Part shown: positions 1-13,199 of the stretch, in pieces
Numbering within the stretch: position 1 is the first letter of the stretch
Layout of the letters: every line of letters starts with the position of its first letter
DNA from: Siphonodentalium dalli
Lineage: Eukaryota; Mollusca; Scaphopoda; Gadilida; Siphonodentaliidae
Reading direction: 5' to 3'
DNA length: 64,000 nt
NCBI GenBank assembly: GCA_032622095.1
Contig: CP136068.1
Location: 53,564,443 to 53,628,442 of the forward strand
Made by a program: the position numbers and the translations under genes
Notes under the pieces: model-generated
Told to the model about the DNA's origin: nothing
Databases searched by the model: none
The model's input: the letters and a program-made list of their open reading frames with translations, nothing else

Positions 1-3000
1 GATAGATGAGAGCTACGATAGGATAGCTGAGAGCTACAGTAGGATAGCTGAGAGCTACAATAGGATAGCTGAGAGCTATGATAGGATAGCTGAGAGCTAC
101 GATAGGATAACTGAGAGCTATGGTAGGATAGCTGAGAGCTACGATAGGATAACTGAGAGCTATGGTAGGATAGCCGCGAGCTATGATAGGATAGCTGAGA
201 GCTATGATAGGATAGCTGAGAGCTACGATAGTATAGCTGAGAGCTATGATAGGATAGCTGAGAGCTACGATAGGATAGCTGAGAGCTATGATAGGATAGC
301 TGAGAGCTACAGTAGGATAGCTGAGAGCTACGATAGGATAGCTGAGAGCTACGATAGGATAGCTGAGAGCTACGATAGGATAGCTGATAGCTACAGTAGG
401 ATAGCTGAGAGCTACGATAGGATAGCTGAGAGCTACGATAGGATAGCTGATAGCTACAGTAGGATAGCTGAGAGCTATGATAGGATAGCTGAGAGCTATG
501 ATAGGATAACTGAGAGCTACAGTAGGATAGCTGAGAGCTACAATAGGATAGCTGAGAGCTATGATAGGATAGCTGAGAGCTACGATAGAGCTATGGTAGG
601 ATAGCTGAGAGCTACGATAGGATAGCTGAGAGCTATGGCAGGATAGCTGAGAGCTACGATAGGATAGCTGAGAGCTACAGTAGGATAGCTTAGAGCTACA
701 GTAGGATAGCTGAGAGCTACGATAGGATAGCTGAGAGCTACGATAGGTTAGCTGAGAGCTACAGTAGGATAGCTGAGAGCTACGATAGGATAGCCGCGAG
801 CTATGACAGTATAGCTGAGAGCTAGGATAGGATAGCTGAGAGCTACGATAGGATAGCTGAGAGCTACATTAGGATAGCTGAGAGCTACGATAGGATAGCT
901 GAGAGCTACGGTAGGATAGCTGAGGCTGAGAGCTACATTAGGATAACTGAGAGCTACGATAGGATAGCTGAGAGCTACAGTAGGATAGCTGAGAGCTACG
1001 GTAGGATAGCCGCGAGCTATGATAGTATAGCTGAGAGCTATGATAGGATAGCTGAGAGCTATGATAGGATAGCTGAGAGCTATGATAGGATAGCTGAGAG
1101 CTATGATAGGATAGCTGAGAGCTATGATAGGATAGCTGAGAGCTATGATAGGATAGCTGAGAGCTATGATAGGATAGCTGAGAGCTACAATAGGATAGCT
1201 GAGAGCTACGGTAGGATAGCCGCGAGCTATGATAGTATAGCTGAGAGCTATGATAGGATAGCTGAGAGCTATGATAGGATAGCTGAGAGCTATGATAGGA
1301 TAGCTGAGAGCTACAAAAGGATAGCTGAGAGCTACGATAGGATAACTGAGAGCTACAGTAGGATAGCTGAGAGCTAGGATAGGATAGCCGCGAGCTACGG
1401 TAGGATAGCTGAGAGCTAGGATACAATAGCTGAGAGCTACGATAGGATAGCTGAGAGCTACGATAGGATAGCTAAGAGCTACGATAGGATAACTGAGAGC
1501 TATGATAGGATAGCTGAGAGCTAGGATACGATTGCTGAGAGCTGATAGCATAGCTGAGAGCTACGATAGGATAACTGAGAGCTACGATAGGATAGCCGCG
1601 AGCTATGATAGTATAGCTGAGAGCTATGATAGGATAGATGAGAGCTACGATAGGATAGCTGAGAGCTACATTAGGATAGCTGAGAGCTACAGTAGGATAG
1701 CTGAGAGCTACAATAGGATAGCTGAGAGCTATGATAGGATAGCTGAGAGCTACGATAGGATAACTGAGAGCTATGGTAGGATAGCTGAGAGCTACGATAG
1801 GATAACTGAGAGCTATGGTAGGATAGCCGCGAGCTATGATAGGATAGCTGAGAGCTATGATAGGATAGCTGAGAGCTACGATAGTATAGCTGAGAGCTAT
1901 GATAGGATAGCTGAGAGCTACGATAGGATAGCTGAGAGCTATGATAGGATAGCTGAGAGCTACAGTAGGATAGCTGAGAGCTACGATAGGATAGCTGAGA
2001 GCTACGATAGGATAGCTGATAGCTACAGTAGGATAGCTGAGAGCTATGATAGGATAGCTGAGAGCTATGATAGGATAACTGAGAGCTACAGTAGGATAGC
2101 TGAGAGCTACAATAGGATAGCTGAGAGCTATGATAGGATAGCTGAGAGCTACGATAGAGCTATGGTAGGATAGCTGAGAGCTACGATAGGATAGCTGAGA
2201 GCTATGGCAGGATAGCTGAGAGCTACGATAGGATAGCTGAGAGCTACAGTAGGATAGCTTAGAGCTACAGTAGGATAGCTGAGAGCTACGATAGGATAGC
2301 TGAGAGCTACGATAGGTTAGCTGAGAGTTACAGTAGGATAGCTGAGAGCTACGATAGGATAGCCGCGAGCTATGACAGTATAGCTGAGAGCTAGGATAGG
2401 ATAGCTGAGAGCTACGATAGGATAGCTGAGAGCTACGGTAGGATAGCTGAGGCTGAGAGCTACGATAGGATAGCTGAGAGCTACGATAGGATAGCTGAGA
2501 GCTACAGTAGGATAGCTGAGAGCTACGGTAGGATAGCCGCGAGCTATGATAGTATAGCTGAGAGCTATGATAGGATAGCTGAGAGCTATGATAGGATAGC
2601 TGAGAGCTATGATAGGATAGCTGAGAGCTATGATAGGATAGCTGAGAGCTATGATAGGATAGCTGAGAGCTATGATAGGATAGCTGAGAGCTATGATAGG
2701 ATAGCTGAGAGCTATGATAGAATAGCTGAGAGCTATGATAGGATAGCTGAGAGCTATGATAAGATAGCTGAGAGCTACAATAGGATAGCTGAGAGCTACG
2801 GTAGGATAGCCGCGAGCTATGATAGTATAGCTGAGAGCTATGATAGGATAGCTGAGAGCTATGATAGGATAGCTGAGAGCTACAATAGGATAGCTGAGAG
2901 CTACGATAGGATAACTGAGAGCTACAGTAGGATAGCTGAGAGCTAGGATAGGATAGCCGCGAGCTACGGTAGGATAGCTGAGAGCTAGGATACAATAGCT

Positions 3001-4374
3001 GAGAGCTACGATAGGATAGCTGAGAGCTACGATAGGATAGCTAAGAGCTACGATAGGTTAGCTGAGAGCTATGATAGGATAGTTGAGAGCTACGATAGGA
3101 TAGCTGAGAGCTATGATAGGATAGCTGAAAGCTATTATAGGAAAGCTGAGAGCTACGGTAGGATAGCTGAGAGCTACGATAGGATAGCTGAGAGCTACGA
3201 TAGGATAGCTGATAGCTACAGTAGGATAGCTGAGAGCTATGATAGGATAGCTGAGAGCTATGATAGGATAACTGAGAGCTACAGTAGGATAGCTGAGAGC
3301 TACAATAGGATAGCTGAGAGCTATGATAGGATAGCTGAGAGCTACGATAGAGCTATGGTAGGATAGCTGAGAGCTACGATAGGATAGCTGAGAGCTATGG
3401 CAGGATAGCTGAGAGCTACGATAGGATAGCTGAGAGCTACAGTAGGATAGCTTAGAGCTACAGTAGGATAGCTGAGAGCTACGATAGGATAGCTGAGAGC
3501 TACGATAGGTTAGCTGAGAGTTACAGTAGGATAGCTGAGAGCTACGATAGGATAGCCGCGAGCTATGACAGTATAGCTGAGAGCTAGGATAGGATAGCTG
3601 AGAGCTACGATAGGATAGCTGAGAGCTACGGTAGGATAGCTGAGGCTGAGAGCTACGATAGGATAGCTGAGAGCTACGATAGGATAGCTGAGAGCTACAG
3701 TAGGATAGCTGAGAGCTACGGTAGGATAGCCGCGAGCTATGATAGTATAGCTGAGAGCTATGATAGGATAGCTGAGAGCTATGATAGGATAGCTGAGAGC
3801 TATGATAGGATAGCTGAGAGCTATGATAGGATAGCTGAGAGCTATGATAGGATAGCTGAGAGCTATGATAGGATAGCTGAGAGCTATGATAGGATAGCTG
3901 AGAGCTATGATAGAATAGCTGAGAGCTATGATAGGATAGCTGAGAGCTATGATAAGATAGCTGAGAGCTACAATAGGATAGCTGAGAGCTACGGTAGGAT
4001 AGCCGCGAGCTATGATAGTATAGCTGAGAGCTATGATAGGATAGCTGAGAGCTATGATAGGATAGCTGAGAGCTACAATAGGATAGCTGAGAGCTACGAT
4101 AGGATAACTGAGAGCTACAGTAGGATAGCTGAGAGCTAGGATAGGATAGCCGCGAGCTACGGTAGGATAGCTGAGAGCTAGGATACAATAGCTGAGAGCT
4201 ACGATAGGATAGCTGAGAGCTACGATAGGATAGCTAAGAGCTACGATAGGTTAGCTGAGAGCTATGATAGGATAGTTGAGAGCTACGATAGGATAGCTGA
4301 GAGCTATGATAGGATAGCTGAAAGCTATTATAGGAAAGCTGAGAGCTACGGTAGGATAGCTAAGAGCTACGATA
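1..4374. repeat. 21-bp satellite array with higher-order repeats (left edge truncated by the window)
   Basis: About 208 tandem copies of a 21-bp unit close to GAGAGCTACGATAGGATAGC(T). Variants recur in order, so larger blocks repeat: the marker GATAGAGCTATGGTAGG occurs near 582, 2151 and 3348, spacings of about 1,569 and 1,197 bp. Because 21 is a multiple of three, long frames open on both strands (an AESYDRI heptad forward, IIALSYP or SSQLSYR in reverse). These are by-products of the period and show no gene context. The array stops sharply at GATAGGAATT. Confidence 0.97.
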
Positions 4375-5095
4375 GGAATTAATCTTTTTCAGCATCTATC
4401 ACAACCACATGATAATGGTTTGTTTTGATTCTGAAGTGATTATTATTTTTTGTGTAACTCAAGTTAGAGTTATGTCCCTTGAATAGAAAATCAGAAAATG
4501 TCAAAGATAGATAGACAGATTTACTTGTACAATAAACAGAACAATACACATTTAAAATATAGATACAAAAATAATTATATTGTACAGGGACTGCATGGCC
4601 TGAGCAATACCGGTCGTCTTCTGGCAGCCCCTTAAACGAATAACAAAGTATCTGCTACCTGGCGGTAATTGTCAAATAATAAGTACCATATACATGTATA
4701 TATATAATATATATAATATCTGTTGACCAGATTTAATTGTACATGTACATGTAGGTATAGAGTGTCAAATGTAGATATTTCATGTAAATAAAGACAGAAT
4801 CAAAGTGAAAGTTAATAATAGTCATACTACTAGTATATTCGGGCATGGGCTATGTCCAATGACTGCCATTACAGTAGCTTATAATGTCAAGCTCATTGCG
4901 TTATATTTAATTGACACATACATGTGCGAATTAATCGAACATTTACAGGTATGACCAGAAGCTTGTGTCGTGTATATCGGTAGGTAATGGGCGGGAATGC
5001 ATACTTGTGAAACACATAATTTACAGTTTACTTTTTTGAGAAATAATCATGTGACTTCGTATGGAACATGTCACATGTTTCTATATGCATACCCA
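4375..5095. other. No gene recognised
   Basis: AT-rich unique-looking sequence with a short TATA/ATATAA run near 4,690-4,720. No exon-like open frame with family signatures was seen. Confidence 0.6.
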
Positions 5096-5945
5096 TTGAC
5101 GTTAAATGACGTAAATGATGTTTGCCTCAACCATGAAACTGGAACTATAAAACAAGAGGTGGCATCAGAGATGCTGTGTCTCGTTTTCGGTGGCTTACCG
5201 CCGGTGGCTACCGCCAATTGGTGTGCATCAGTATCGGTAGACTAATTAATAGGTAAAATATTCTTGGGAGACACCTATATACCAAATTTCAATCAAATCG
5301 GATAACGTTTGTTGAAGTTATCGCGCTAACGAGCTGAAAATTCTTGAAAAATGACTAATTAAGGGCCATAACTCTATCAAATTTTATCGACCAGGCCGGT
5401 TTTCGAACTCATCCGAGATATTCTTGGGAGACACCTATATACCAAATTTCAATCAAATCGAGCTGAAAATTCAAAGGGCCATAACTCTGTAATAAATGTG
5501 CGGACAAACCCGATTATTTTGTCTGCAGCTTACGTGCATGGATATGTACTTTTTTTTAATCCGTCAATAAACGGTTGAGTTATAAGCAAAACACGCCGCC
5601 CGCCCGTCCGCCACCCGCCCGCCGCATGCCCGCCCACCGTCCCCCATCAAACTATAAGTCGAGTTTTGAAAAAAAACTCGACTAATAAAAGCATCATCAC
5701 ACATAAAGAAAACAAGCCCTCTACTAGCATGTGCCTAAGTAACACTTGTAAGTCTGTTTTATTTAATTCACAGATTCCAGGACGGGTGGCGTGTAATAAA
5801 CACAGAACGACACATGTGTTGATGGCTTTGTCGATACGGCACTTGTGCCATCGCGGAAGGATAAAACTTATTCTATCCTTTCACTCTAGCACTTGTGCCA
5901 TATCAACAAACCTATAAAGACACTAGTGTTGTTATGTGTATGTAT
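5096..5945 (+). repeat. Dispersed foldback repeat, copy 1 (split by a Helitron-like insertion)
   Basis: The parts 5096-5152 and 5686-5945 align to the uninterrupted copy at 54315-54640. Both have CCTCAACCATGAAACTGGAA, then after the junction TAAAAG-ATCATCAC, CACAGA-GACAC and the hairpin arms around GTCGATACGGCACT. Copy 1 carries the extra segment 5153-5685. Confidence 0.75.
5153..5685 (+). mobile_element. Helitron/pearl-like non-autonomous element
   Basis: Inserted into the repeat described around it, as shown by comparison with 54315-54640. It ends with a hairpin (AGTCGAGTTTT ... AAAACTCGACT) followed by CTAA, and host sequence resumes with T (TAAAAG). A terminal hairpin, CTRR and no target duplication is the Helitron pattern. 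The inside shares TATACCAAATTTCAATCAAATC, TATCGCGCTAACG and GGGCCATAACTC with the larger element at 17.2-18.3 kb. The precise 5' end is uncertain by a few bases. Confidence 0.6.
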
Positions 5946-6429
5946 AGAATAGCAGTCAGTAAGACCCCACACAGTTACGTCAACCCAAAATCAATTCCAA
6001 CTAGTTAGGTTAGGGCAAAATAACTGAGACTTCAGGATGTGAAAAATACATCTATATTTAAAGATACATAATCCGATTTGATGGTCCCCATATCATCCAG
6101 TTACAACAACAACGGAATTTCACCAAAAGACAATTTAATTATCCAAATTAGTTTATTACCAATTACTAGTAATACTCACAACAATACCAATCACGATATC
6201 ATATTTGCTGAAAAAGTCCAATAATAAAGTTTTTTTCTTGGCAGTTTGGGCGACGAGCGAGAGCGGTTTTTTACAACTTCCATATATGGTGACTCCTAGT
6301 TCAAATTGGAATACCCCAATAAATATTGTCACAAACGCATTGTATTCTCACATGTAACCAGCATGGTGCCATATAACATGTCTATTTGCATGAATAAAAC
6401 GTGATTACCAATTCATAAATAAAAGGTCT

Positions 6430-6925
6430 GCCGACCAAAGTGTCCCCTGAAATGGTGGCAAGTCGATGCCGCTTTGTTAAAGAAATTAAAAAAAATGTTG
6501 AAAGTTTCTAAGTCGAAAAGGGTTAATAACTCCGTAAAAAAAAATTCCGTCATCTATATACATGTTGCACATCTTCAATATGTGGGTAACAATACTCTGA
6601 ATTTTCAAATATCTATGATCAAAACTGTAGGAGGAGTTGATTACACCATGAAGGTACCCTCATACAGAAAATTATAAATTTTTTTTAAATTTTTTAAGTC
6701 GAAAAGGGTTAATAACTCATCTATATACATGTTGCACATCTCCAATATATGGGCAACAATATTTTGAAGTTTCAAATCTCTGGGATGAAATCTGTAGGAG
6801 GAGATGATTACACCATGAAGGTACTCAAAAGTTAGACGGACGTATGGTACAACGGGCGGACGGACGGACGGAGCCCATTTCTATAGTCCCCCAAAAATAC
6901 AATTTTTCGGGGGACAATAAGTATA
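6430..6925 (+). repeat. Dispersed repeat with GTCCCCC...GGGGGAC terminus
   Basis: Contains AAGTCGAAAAGGGTTAATAA twice, GTAGGAGGAG-TGATTACACC twice, a GGACGGACGG run and the closing hairpin AGTCCCCCAAAAATAC-TTTTTCGGGGGAC. The last part is repeated at 8166-8405. A reversed relative lies at 45011-45534. Confidence 0.6.
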
Positions 6926-8146
6926 TCCTAGTATATATCCACATGTCAACTATCACGACATTCCGTATTCTTGTTGATGGCGATACTTTTCATCGCATTC
7001 TATTCCGATGGCACATGGAGCCGCGACCTTGCATGAACTCTCGTAATGGCATCAGCGCATGTCTGTACTTCTGGAAGAAGTCAGCGAAATTTTTGCTAGA
7101 CCACCAAATATTGCAGGTAGTGAAAAATAACAGATTTAAAAAATCGAAATTTGATAACTCTGAGCTTTGATGGATGGGTTCCTTGACTCAATTCAGATAT
7201 TTTTACCCCTGAAGCTGAAGAAATAGTAATTTAAGGGCGTTAAATTAGATTATGTATCTTTATTATTAAATGTTCATGTATCATTGGACTACTTTGATTT
7301 TTTATGAGATTCAATATCCTGGGGGGGGTGTTTGATCATGCTAGCCCGCTATGCAGGATAGCGTCACCAAATTCACCCTCTGAGGACCTCATTCTGCAAA
7401 TGACAGGCACACTAAACTCAGGCTTGTAGAGGTACCAGTTGATCAATTTTTTTTAGTTCAGGTGGTGATGCAATATCCAGATTTGGGAATACGGTCAATT
7501 ACAGAAGGCTGTTATTTGAAATTCAAAGGTGGAGAGCCCCTCCCAGATAAATACCATCTAGTCACATCCCTGCTCTGTAACAATCTGAGACTGACTAAAA
7601 CTGAACGTTTTAATATGGATTATCACTCCCTCGATGAGTGAAGTCTGGCCACTTTTTAATCTTCCTTCGTTAATCAGGGGAATCACTTGGAATCAATGTT
7701 GTGTTAGAATAGAGAGCTAATAAAACACACCACACATTCCTAACACTCAGACACATGCTGATAGTCTGCTAAACGGCTTCCTTCATCAATCACAACATTC
7801 AGAAGCAGGACTAACAGGTGGGTGGCTAATAGCTGGGGGCAGCTAACAGGTAGGGATGGGGTGTGGGGGTTGCTACCAATTGAGGGGTGGTGGTTGTTTG
7901 AGAGATACCAACATGAGGGGGTGTTTTGCTAGTGACAGGTGGGGTTGCTAACAGGTGGGTGGCTAATAGATGCAGCTAACAGGTGGGGAGGGGGTTTGGG
8001 GGTTGCTACCAATTGAGGGGTGGTGGTTGTTTGTAAGATACCAACATGAGGGGGTGTTTTGCTGGTAACAGGTGGGGTTGCTAACAGGTGGGGTGGCTAA
8101 CAGGTGGGGGGTGTGTTTGATCATGCCATCAAGTTGGTGATTTGAT
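6661..8146. repeat. 1,486-bp tandem duplication, copy 1
   Basis: Nearly identical to 8147-9633, offset 1,486 bp. Matching landmarks include CATACAGAAAATTATAAA at the start, an identical 108-codon open frame (6844-7170 and 8330-8656) and the same GGTGGG-rich minisatellite at the end. The 108-codon frame has no recognisable domain and is not called as a gene. Confidence 0.95.
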
Positions 8147-9633
8147 CATACAGAAAATTATAAAAAAAAATTAAATTTTTTAAGTCGAAAAGGGTTAATA
8201 ACTCATCTATATACATGTTGCACATCTCCAATATATGGGCAACAATATTTTGAAGTTTCAAATCTCTGGGATGAAATCTGTAGGAGGAGATGATTACACC
8301 ATGAAGGTACTCAAAAGTTAGACGGACGGATGGTACAACGGGCGGACGGACGGACGGAGCCCATTTCTATAGTCCCCCAAAAATACAATTTTTCGGGGGA
8401 CAATAAGTATATCCTAGTATATATCCACATGTCAACTATCACGACATTCCGTATTCTTGTTGATGGCGATACTTTTCATCGCATTCTATTCCGATGGCAC
8501 ATGGAGCCGCGACCTTGCATGAACTCTCGTAATGGCATCAGCGCATGTCTGTACTTCTGGAAGAAGTCAGCGAAATTTTTGCTAGACCACCAAATATTGC
8601 AGGTAGTGAAAAATAACAGATTTAAAAAATCGAAATTTGATAACTCTGAGCTTTGATGGATGGGTTCCTTGACTCAATTCAGATATTTTTACCCCTGAAG
8701 CTGAAGAAATAGTAATTTAAGGGCGTTAAATTAGATTATGTATCTTTATTATTAAATGTTCATGTATCATTGGACTACTTTGATTTTTTATGAGATTCAA
8801 TATCCTGGGGGGGGGTGTTTGATCATGCTAGCCCGCTATGCAGGATAGCGTCACCAAATTCACCCTCTGAGGACCTCATTCTGCAAATGACAGGCACACT
8901 AAACTCAGGCTTGTACAGGTACCAGTTGATCATTTTTTTTTAGTTCAGGTGGTGATGCAATATCCAGATTTGGGAATACGGTCAATTACAGAAGGCTGTT
9001 ATTTGAAATTCAAAGGTGGAGAGCCCCTCCCAGATAAATACCATCTAGTCACATCCCTGCTCTGTAACAATCTGAGACTGACTAAAACTGAACGTTTTAA
9101 TATGGATTATCACTCCCTCGATGAGTGAAGTCTGGCCACTTTTTAATCTTCCTTCGTTAATCAGGGGAATCACTTGGAATCAATGTTGTGTTAGAATAGA
9201 GAGCTAATAAAACACACCACACATTCCTAACACTCAGACACATGCTGATAGTCTGCTAAACGGCTTCCTTCATCAATCACAACATTCAGAAGCAGGACTA
9301 ACAGGTGGGTGGCTAATAGCTGGGGGCAGCTAACAGGTAGGGATGGGGTGTGGGGGTTGCTACCAATTGAGGGGTGGTGGTTGTTTGAGAGATACCAACA
9401 TGAGGGGGTGTTTTGCTAGTGACAGGTGGGGTTGCTAACAGGTGGGTGGCTAATAGATGCAGCTAACAGGTGGGGAGGGGGTTTGGGGGTTGCTACCAAT
9501 TGAGGGGTGGTGGTTGTTTGTAAGATACCAACATGAGGGGGTGTTTTGCTGGTAACAGGTGGGGTTGCTAACAGGTGGGGTGGCTAACAGGTGGGGGGTG
9601 TGTTTGATCATGCCATCAAGTTGGTGATTTGAT
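8147..9633. repeat. 1,486-bp tandem duplication, copy 2
   Basis: Direct repeat of 6661-8146 with only scattered single-base and homopolymer differences (for example TGTAGAGGTACC against TGTACAGGTACC, and one extra G at 8805-8815). It continues directly into the minisatellite to the right, from which the end of the duplicated unit was copied. Confidence 0.95.
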
Positions 9634-10411
9634 CATGTGGGGGGAGATGTATTTGAACCTGCAAACAGGTGGGTGATTTGATCATGTGGGGGATATGTTT
9701 GAACATGCTAACAGGTGGGTGATTTGATCATATGGGGGGGGATTGTTTGAACCTGCCAACAAGCGGATGATTTGATCATGTGGGGGGGAGAAGTGTTTGA
9801 ACCTGCCAACAAGTGGGTGATTTGATCATGGGGGTGGGGGTGTTTGAATCTGCCAACAAGCGGGTGATTTGATCATGTGGGGGAGGGTGTTTGAACCTGC
9901 TAACAGATGGGTGATTTGATCATGTTGGGAGGGGGCAGTGTTTGAACCTGCCAACAGATGGGATATTTGATCATGTGGGGGAGGTGTTTGAACCTGCCAA
10001 CAGGTGGGTGACTTGATCATGTGGGGGGTGTTTGAATCTGCCAACAGGTGGGTGATTTGATCATGTGGGGGGAGGTGTTTGAACCTGCCAACAGGTGGGT
10101 GACTTGATCATGTGGGGGGTGTTTGAACTTTGAACCTGCCAACAGGTGGGTGATTTGATCATGAGTCGGGGTGTTTGAACCTGCTAACAGGTGGGTAGAT
10201 TGATCATGAGTGGGGTATTTGAACCTGCCAACAGGTGGGTAGATTGATCATGAGTGGGGTATTTTAACCTGCTAACAGGTGGGTAGATTGATCATGAGTG
10301 GGGTGTTTGAGTCTGCTAACAGGTAGGTGGATTGATCATGAGTGGGGTGTTTGAGTCTGATAACAGGTGGGTGGAGGGGGGGTGGAGGAAGCTTGTATAC
10401 TAACAGGTGGC
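9634..10411. repeat. Minisatellite of about 50 bp
   Basis: About 16 imperfect copies of a unit like GTGTTTGAACCTGCCAACAG GTGGGTGATTTGATCATGTG GGGG. The unit drifts to GTGGGTAGATTGATCATGAG near 10,190-10,370. The same motifs (GGTGGG, TTTGATCAT) begin inside both copies of the preceding duplication. Confidence 0.9.
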
Positions 10412-11756
10412 GCGAATTGAAGGTGAGGGTGATTTGTCTTCTGTTAAACAGATGGGACTAAGATATTTATTGCGCCCAAACTGAGTGGAAACATATCTCG
10501 TTTTTAGAGGATTTGATTAATTATTTTCCTATTTTCAGTAAAACTTACTTCAGACTCAGGAGTAAACGATTCTACATATACATGTAGCTGTTGGCAATTC
10601 AACCCTCTACATAACATATGTGACAATATAGGGTTGATATTTAATGAGAAGCATGGTGTGTGCCAAAATTTTTCGCCAACTGGTAAGAAAATTTGAGGTA
10701 CTAGTTTGTTTTGGTTTTGGAGGGGGGGGGGGGACTTTAGATCTGTATGTTGAACCACACCCTCCCCCAACAATAATCAATTAAATCCCTCAAATATACT
10801 GGCAATCCTATCACAGTCTGGCAATGCAGTGAAACCACATCCCCACCCCCATTCCTCCCCTACTGCCTCATCTCACTCCTGCCTATTTGTTGCTCAGTAC
10901 TGGCAGTAGATGTGTATTTTGTAAACGCTGGTAGGTTTTATTCAACATCCGCTCTACCAGCACACCTTGGCAAGAAATTTTGGCACCAATCCTAATTCCT
11001 CGTGCAGCTTAGCATAACTCCGCTTCCTGTTCCTGTTTTTCTATTCTCTCATACAAGTTGACTATGAATAAAATGCTTCTCATCAATGGCACATCTCCAT
11101 CAAAGAATGGAGAAACAGACCATAATAACCTGACCACATAAAACAGACTTTAATCACATCTCCATCAATGGAATAGTTGTGGCTTATGATATGCAGGCAG
11201 AATAGTTCCATGGCAGTCATTAACCAGAGTACCAGTCTGACCCAGGGGTTAAAGGTCAGAACATATCAACAATGATGTTGTCCTGAAGTAGGGTGAATTG
11301 AGGGAGTAATAGCATGTATGAGGTATAGGTTGGCACTCACCCTGTCCTGCCATTCTATGATTAGGCTTCAGTATATTGATGTCATTAAAATTGTGAACCT
11401 ATTTCATCCTCAGCCAGTGACCCCAACTTGTGCACACGCATAGGTACCGGTATAATATGGTACATGTACAATGTACCATACCTGATATATGCCCCAGTAG
11501 ATGTTACAAGGGGCATATATATATACTGGTACATGTATCAGAAAACGCATTTTCATGGCCAATGGTTCAACTCTGCTAGAAAGTACACTTTCTCATAACT
11601 GGAAAATCAATATGAAACAGCTTGATTGTTTAGTTTTTTTTTTAACTTACAGAATATTTTAATCTTTCAACAATTTATATTAACACCCTAGTATATTTCA
11701 CTATTTGTATTCCTTCAATTATTCAGGATAATTTAAAGTATATTTTCAGTACATCA
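10412..11756. other. No gene recognised
   Basis: Mixed sequence with a short poly-G run near 10,721-10,733 and a GTACATGTAC-rich patch near 11,460-11,540. No exon-like signature was recognised on either strand. Confidence 0.6.
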
Positions 11757-12612
11757 AAAGCTTATAATGTCTATCCTGATATCATCCTGATATACTTACC
11801 AGTATAATGTCCTGGTATAATCCTGAAATACGTATAATGTCTACCCTGGTATAATCCTGATATACTTTCATAATGTCTATCCTGATATCATCCAGATATA
11901 CATAAATTTATTTCCTGGTATGATCCTGATATACTTATGTCTATCCTGATATGATCCTGATATACTCATGATTCTGTATATCCTGGTACAATCCCGATAA
12001 ACTTGTAATGTATAGCCTGGTATAATCCTGATATACTTATGTCTATCATGATATACTTAATAGTATGTCTATCCTGATATAATCCTGATATACTTATAAA
12101 TAACATATATCCTGATATTATCCCGATATACTTATGTCTGTCCTGATATACTTATTTTGTCTATCTGATATAATCCTGATATACTTATAATGTCTATCCT
12201 GATATAATCCTGATATACTTATATTGTCTATCCTGGTATAATCCTGATATACCGGTACTTATGTCTATCCTGGTATAATCCTGATATACTTATAATGTCT
12301 ATCCTGATATAATCCTGATATAATTATAATGTCTATCTTGGTATAATCCTGATATACTTATATTGTCTACCCTGATATAATCCTGATATACTTATATTGT
12401 CTATCAAGTATACTTATAATGTCTACCCTGATATAATCCTGATATATTTAAAATGTCTACCCTGATATAATCCTGATATACTTATATTGTCTATCCTGAA
12501 ATAATCCTGATATACTTATATTGTCTATCCTGATATAATCCTGATATACTTATAATGTCTATCATGATATGATCCTGATATACAAGTTTATAATGGCTAT
12601 CCTGATATCAGC
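11757..12612. repeat. 34-bp minisatellite
   Basis: About 25 copies of a unit close to CTTATAATGTCTATCCTGAT ATAATCCTGATATA. Most of each unit is itself a repeat of ATCCTGATATA, and copies vary between 22 and 36 bp. Confidence 0.92.
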
Positions 12613-13199
12613 AGCTCATCGAAATTGTAGGACACTTAATCATGAAGAGTTATTTTTCACACCCAACAATGTTTTTGATAATTCATGAATAAACACATAA
12701 AAAACCTGCCTGCTGGAAAAATTGTTTTGAAAAATGTGGGAATAAAAACCTGCCTACTGGGTAATTTTGTAGGTAAAAAATAAATATAACAAGACAGTCA
12801 ATGACTGTGGGGTCGCTCACCAGACTGCAAAGACTGATAAGACTGGGACTCTGGAGACCAAAACAGTCAGCACTTTTCATAATCACTTTAAAAGAAGTAG
12901 ATTTATACAGGATATGTGGCTAGAGAGACTTCAAGTATGTAGCTTGGTAAAAATCCACCTTGAAATTGCCAACTGTACACTACTGATCACCCCCCTCCTC
13001 CATCTCAACAAGTCCCCTCCCGACCGGGATCCAGACTCCCAAGTCTTAGGTTGGAATTTCACAACCGACACCTCAAACTTTCTCAATTGTTGGAAATTTC
13101 CAATCTCACAAGCGCCTTTTTCTAAAACCATTTAAACATGTTTGAAGCCCAATTATCCATGGACCCAAAAACACAATACATGTATGTCCGACCAATCAG

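Noticed and set aside
748-4188. Long open frames of 160-507 codons on both strands (repetitive YPSSQLS, IIALSYP and AESYDRI proteins)
   Set aside because: The 21-bp unit is a multiple of three, so frames stay open by chance. There is no start context, no gene structure, and equally long frames run on the opposite strand.
6844-8656. Identical 108-codon frames at 6844-7170 and 8330-8656 as a duplicated gene
   Set aside because: The frame begins inside a GGACGGACGG tract of a dispersed repeat and has no recognisable domain. Its identity is explained by the recent 1,486-bp duplication.
9826-10773. Pro/His-rich minus-strand frames
   Set aside because: Translation of the 50-bp GGTGGG minisatellite and neighbouring G-rich sequence.
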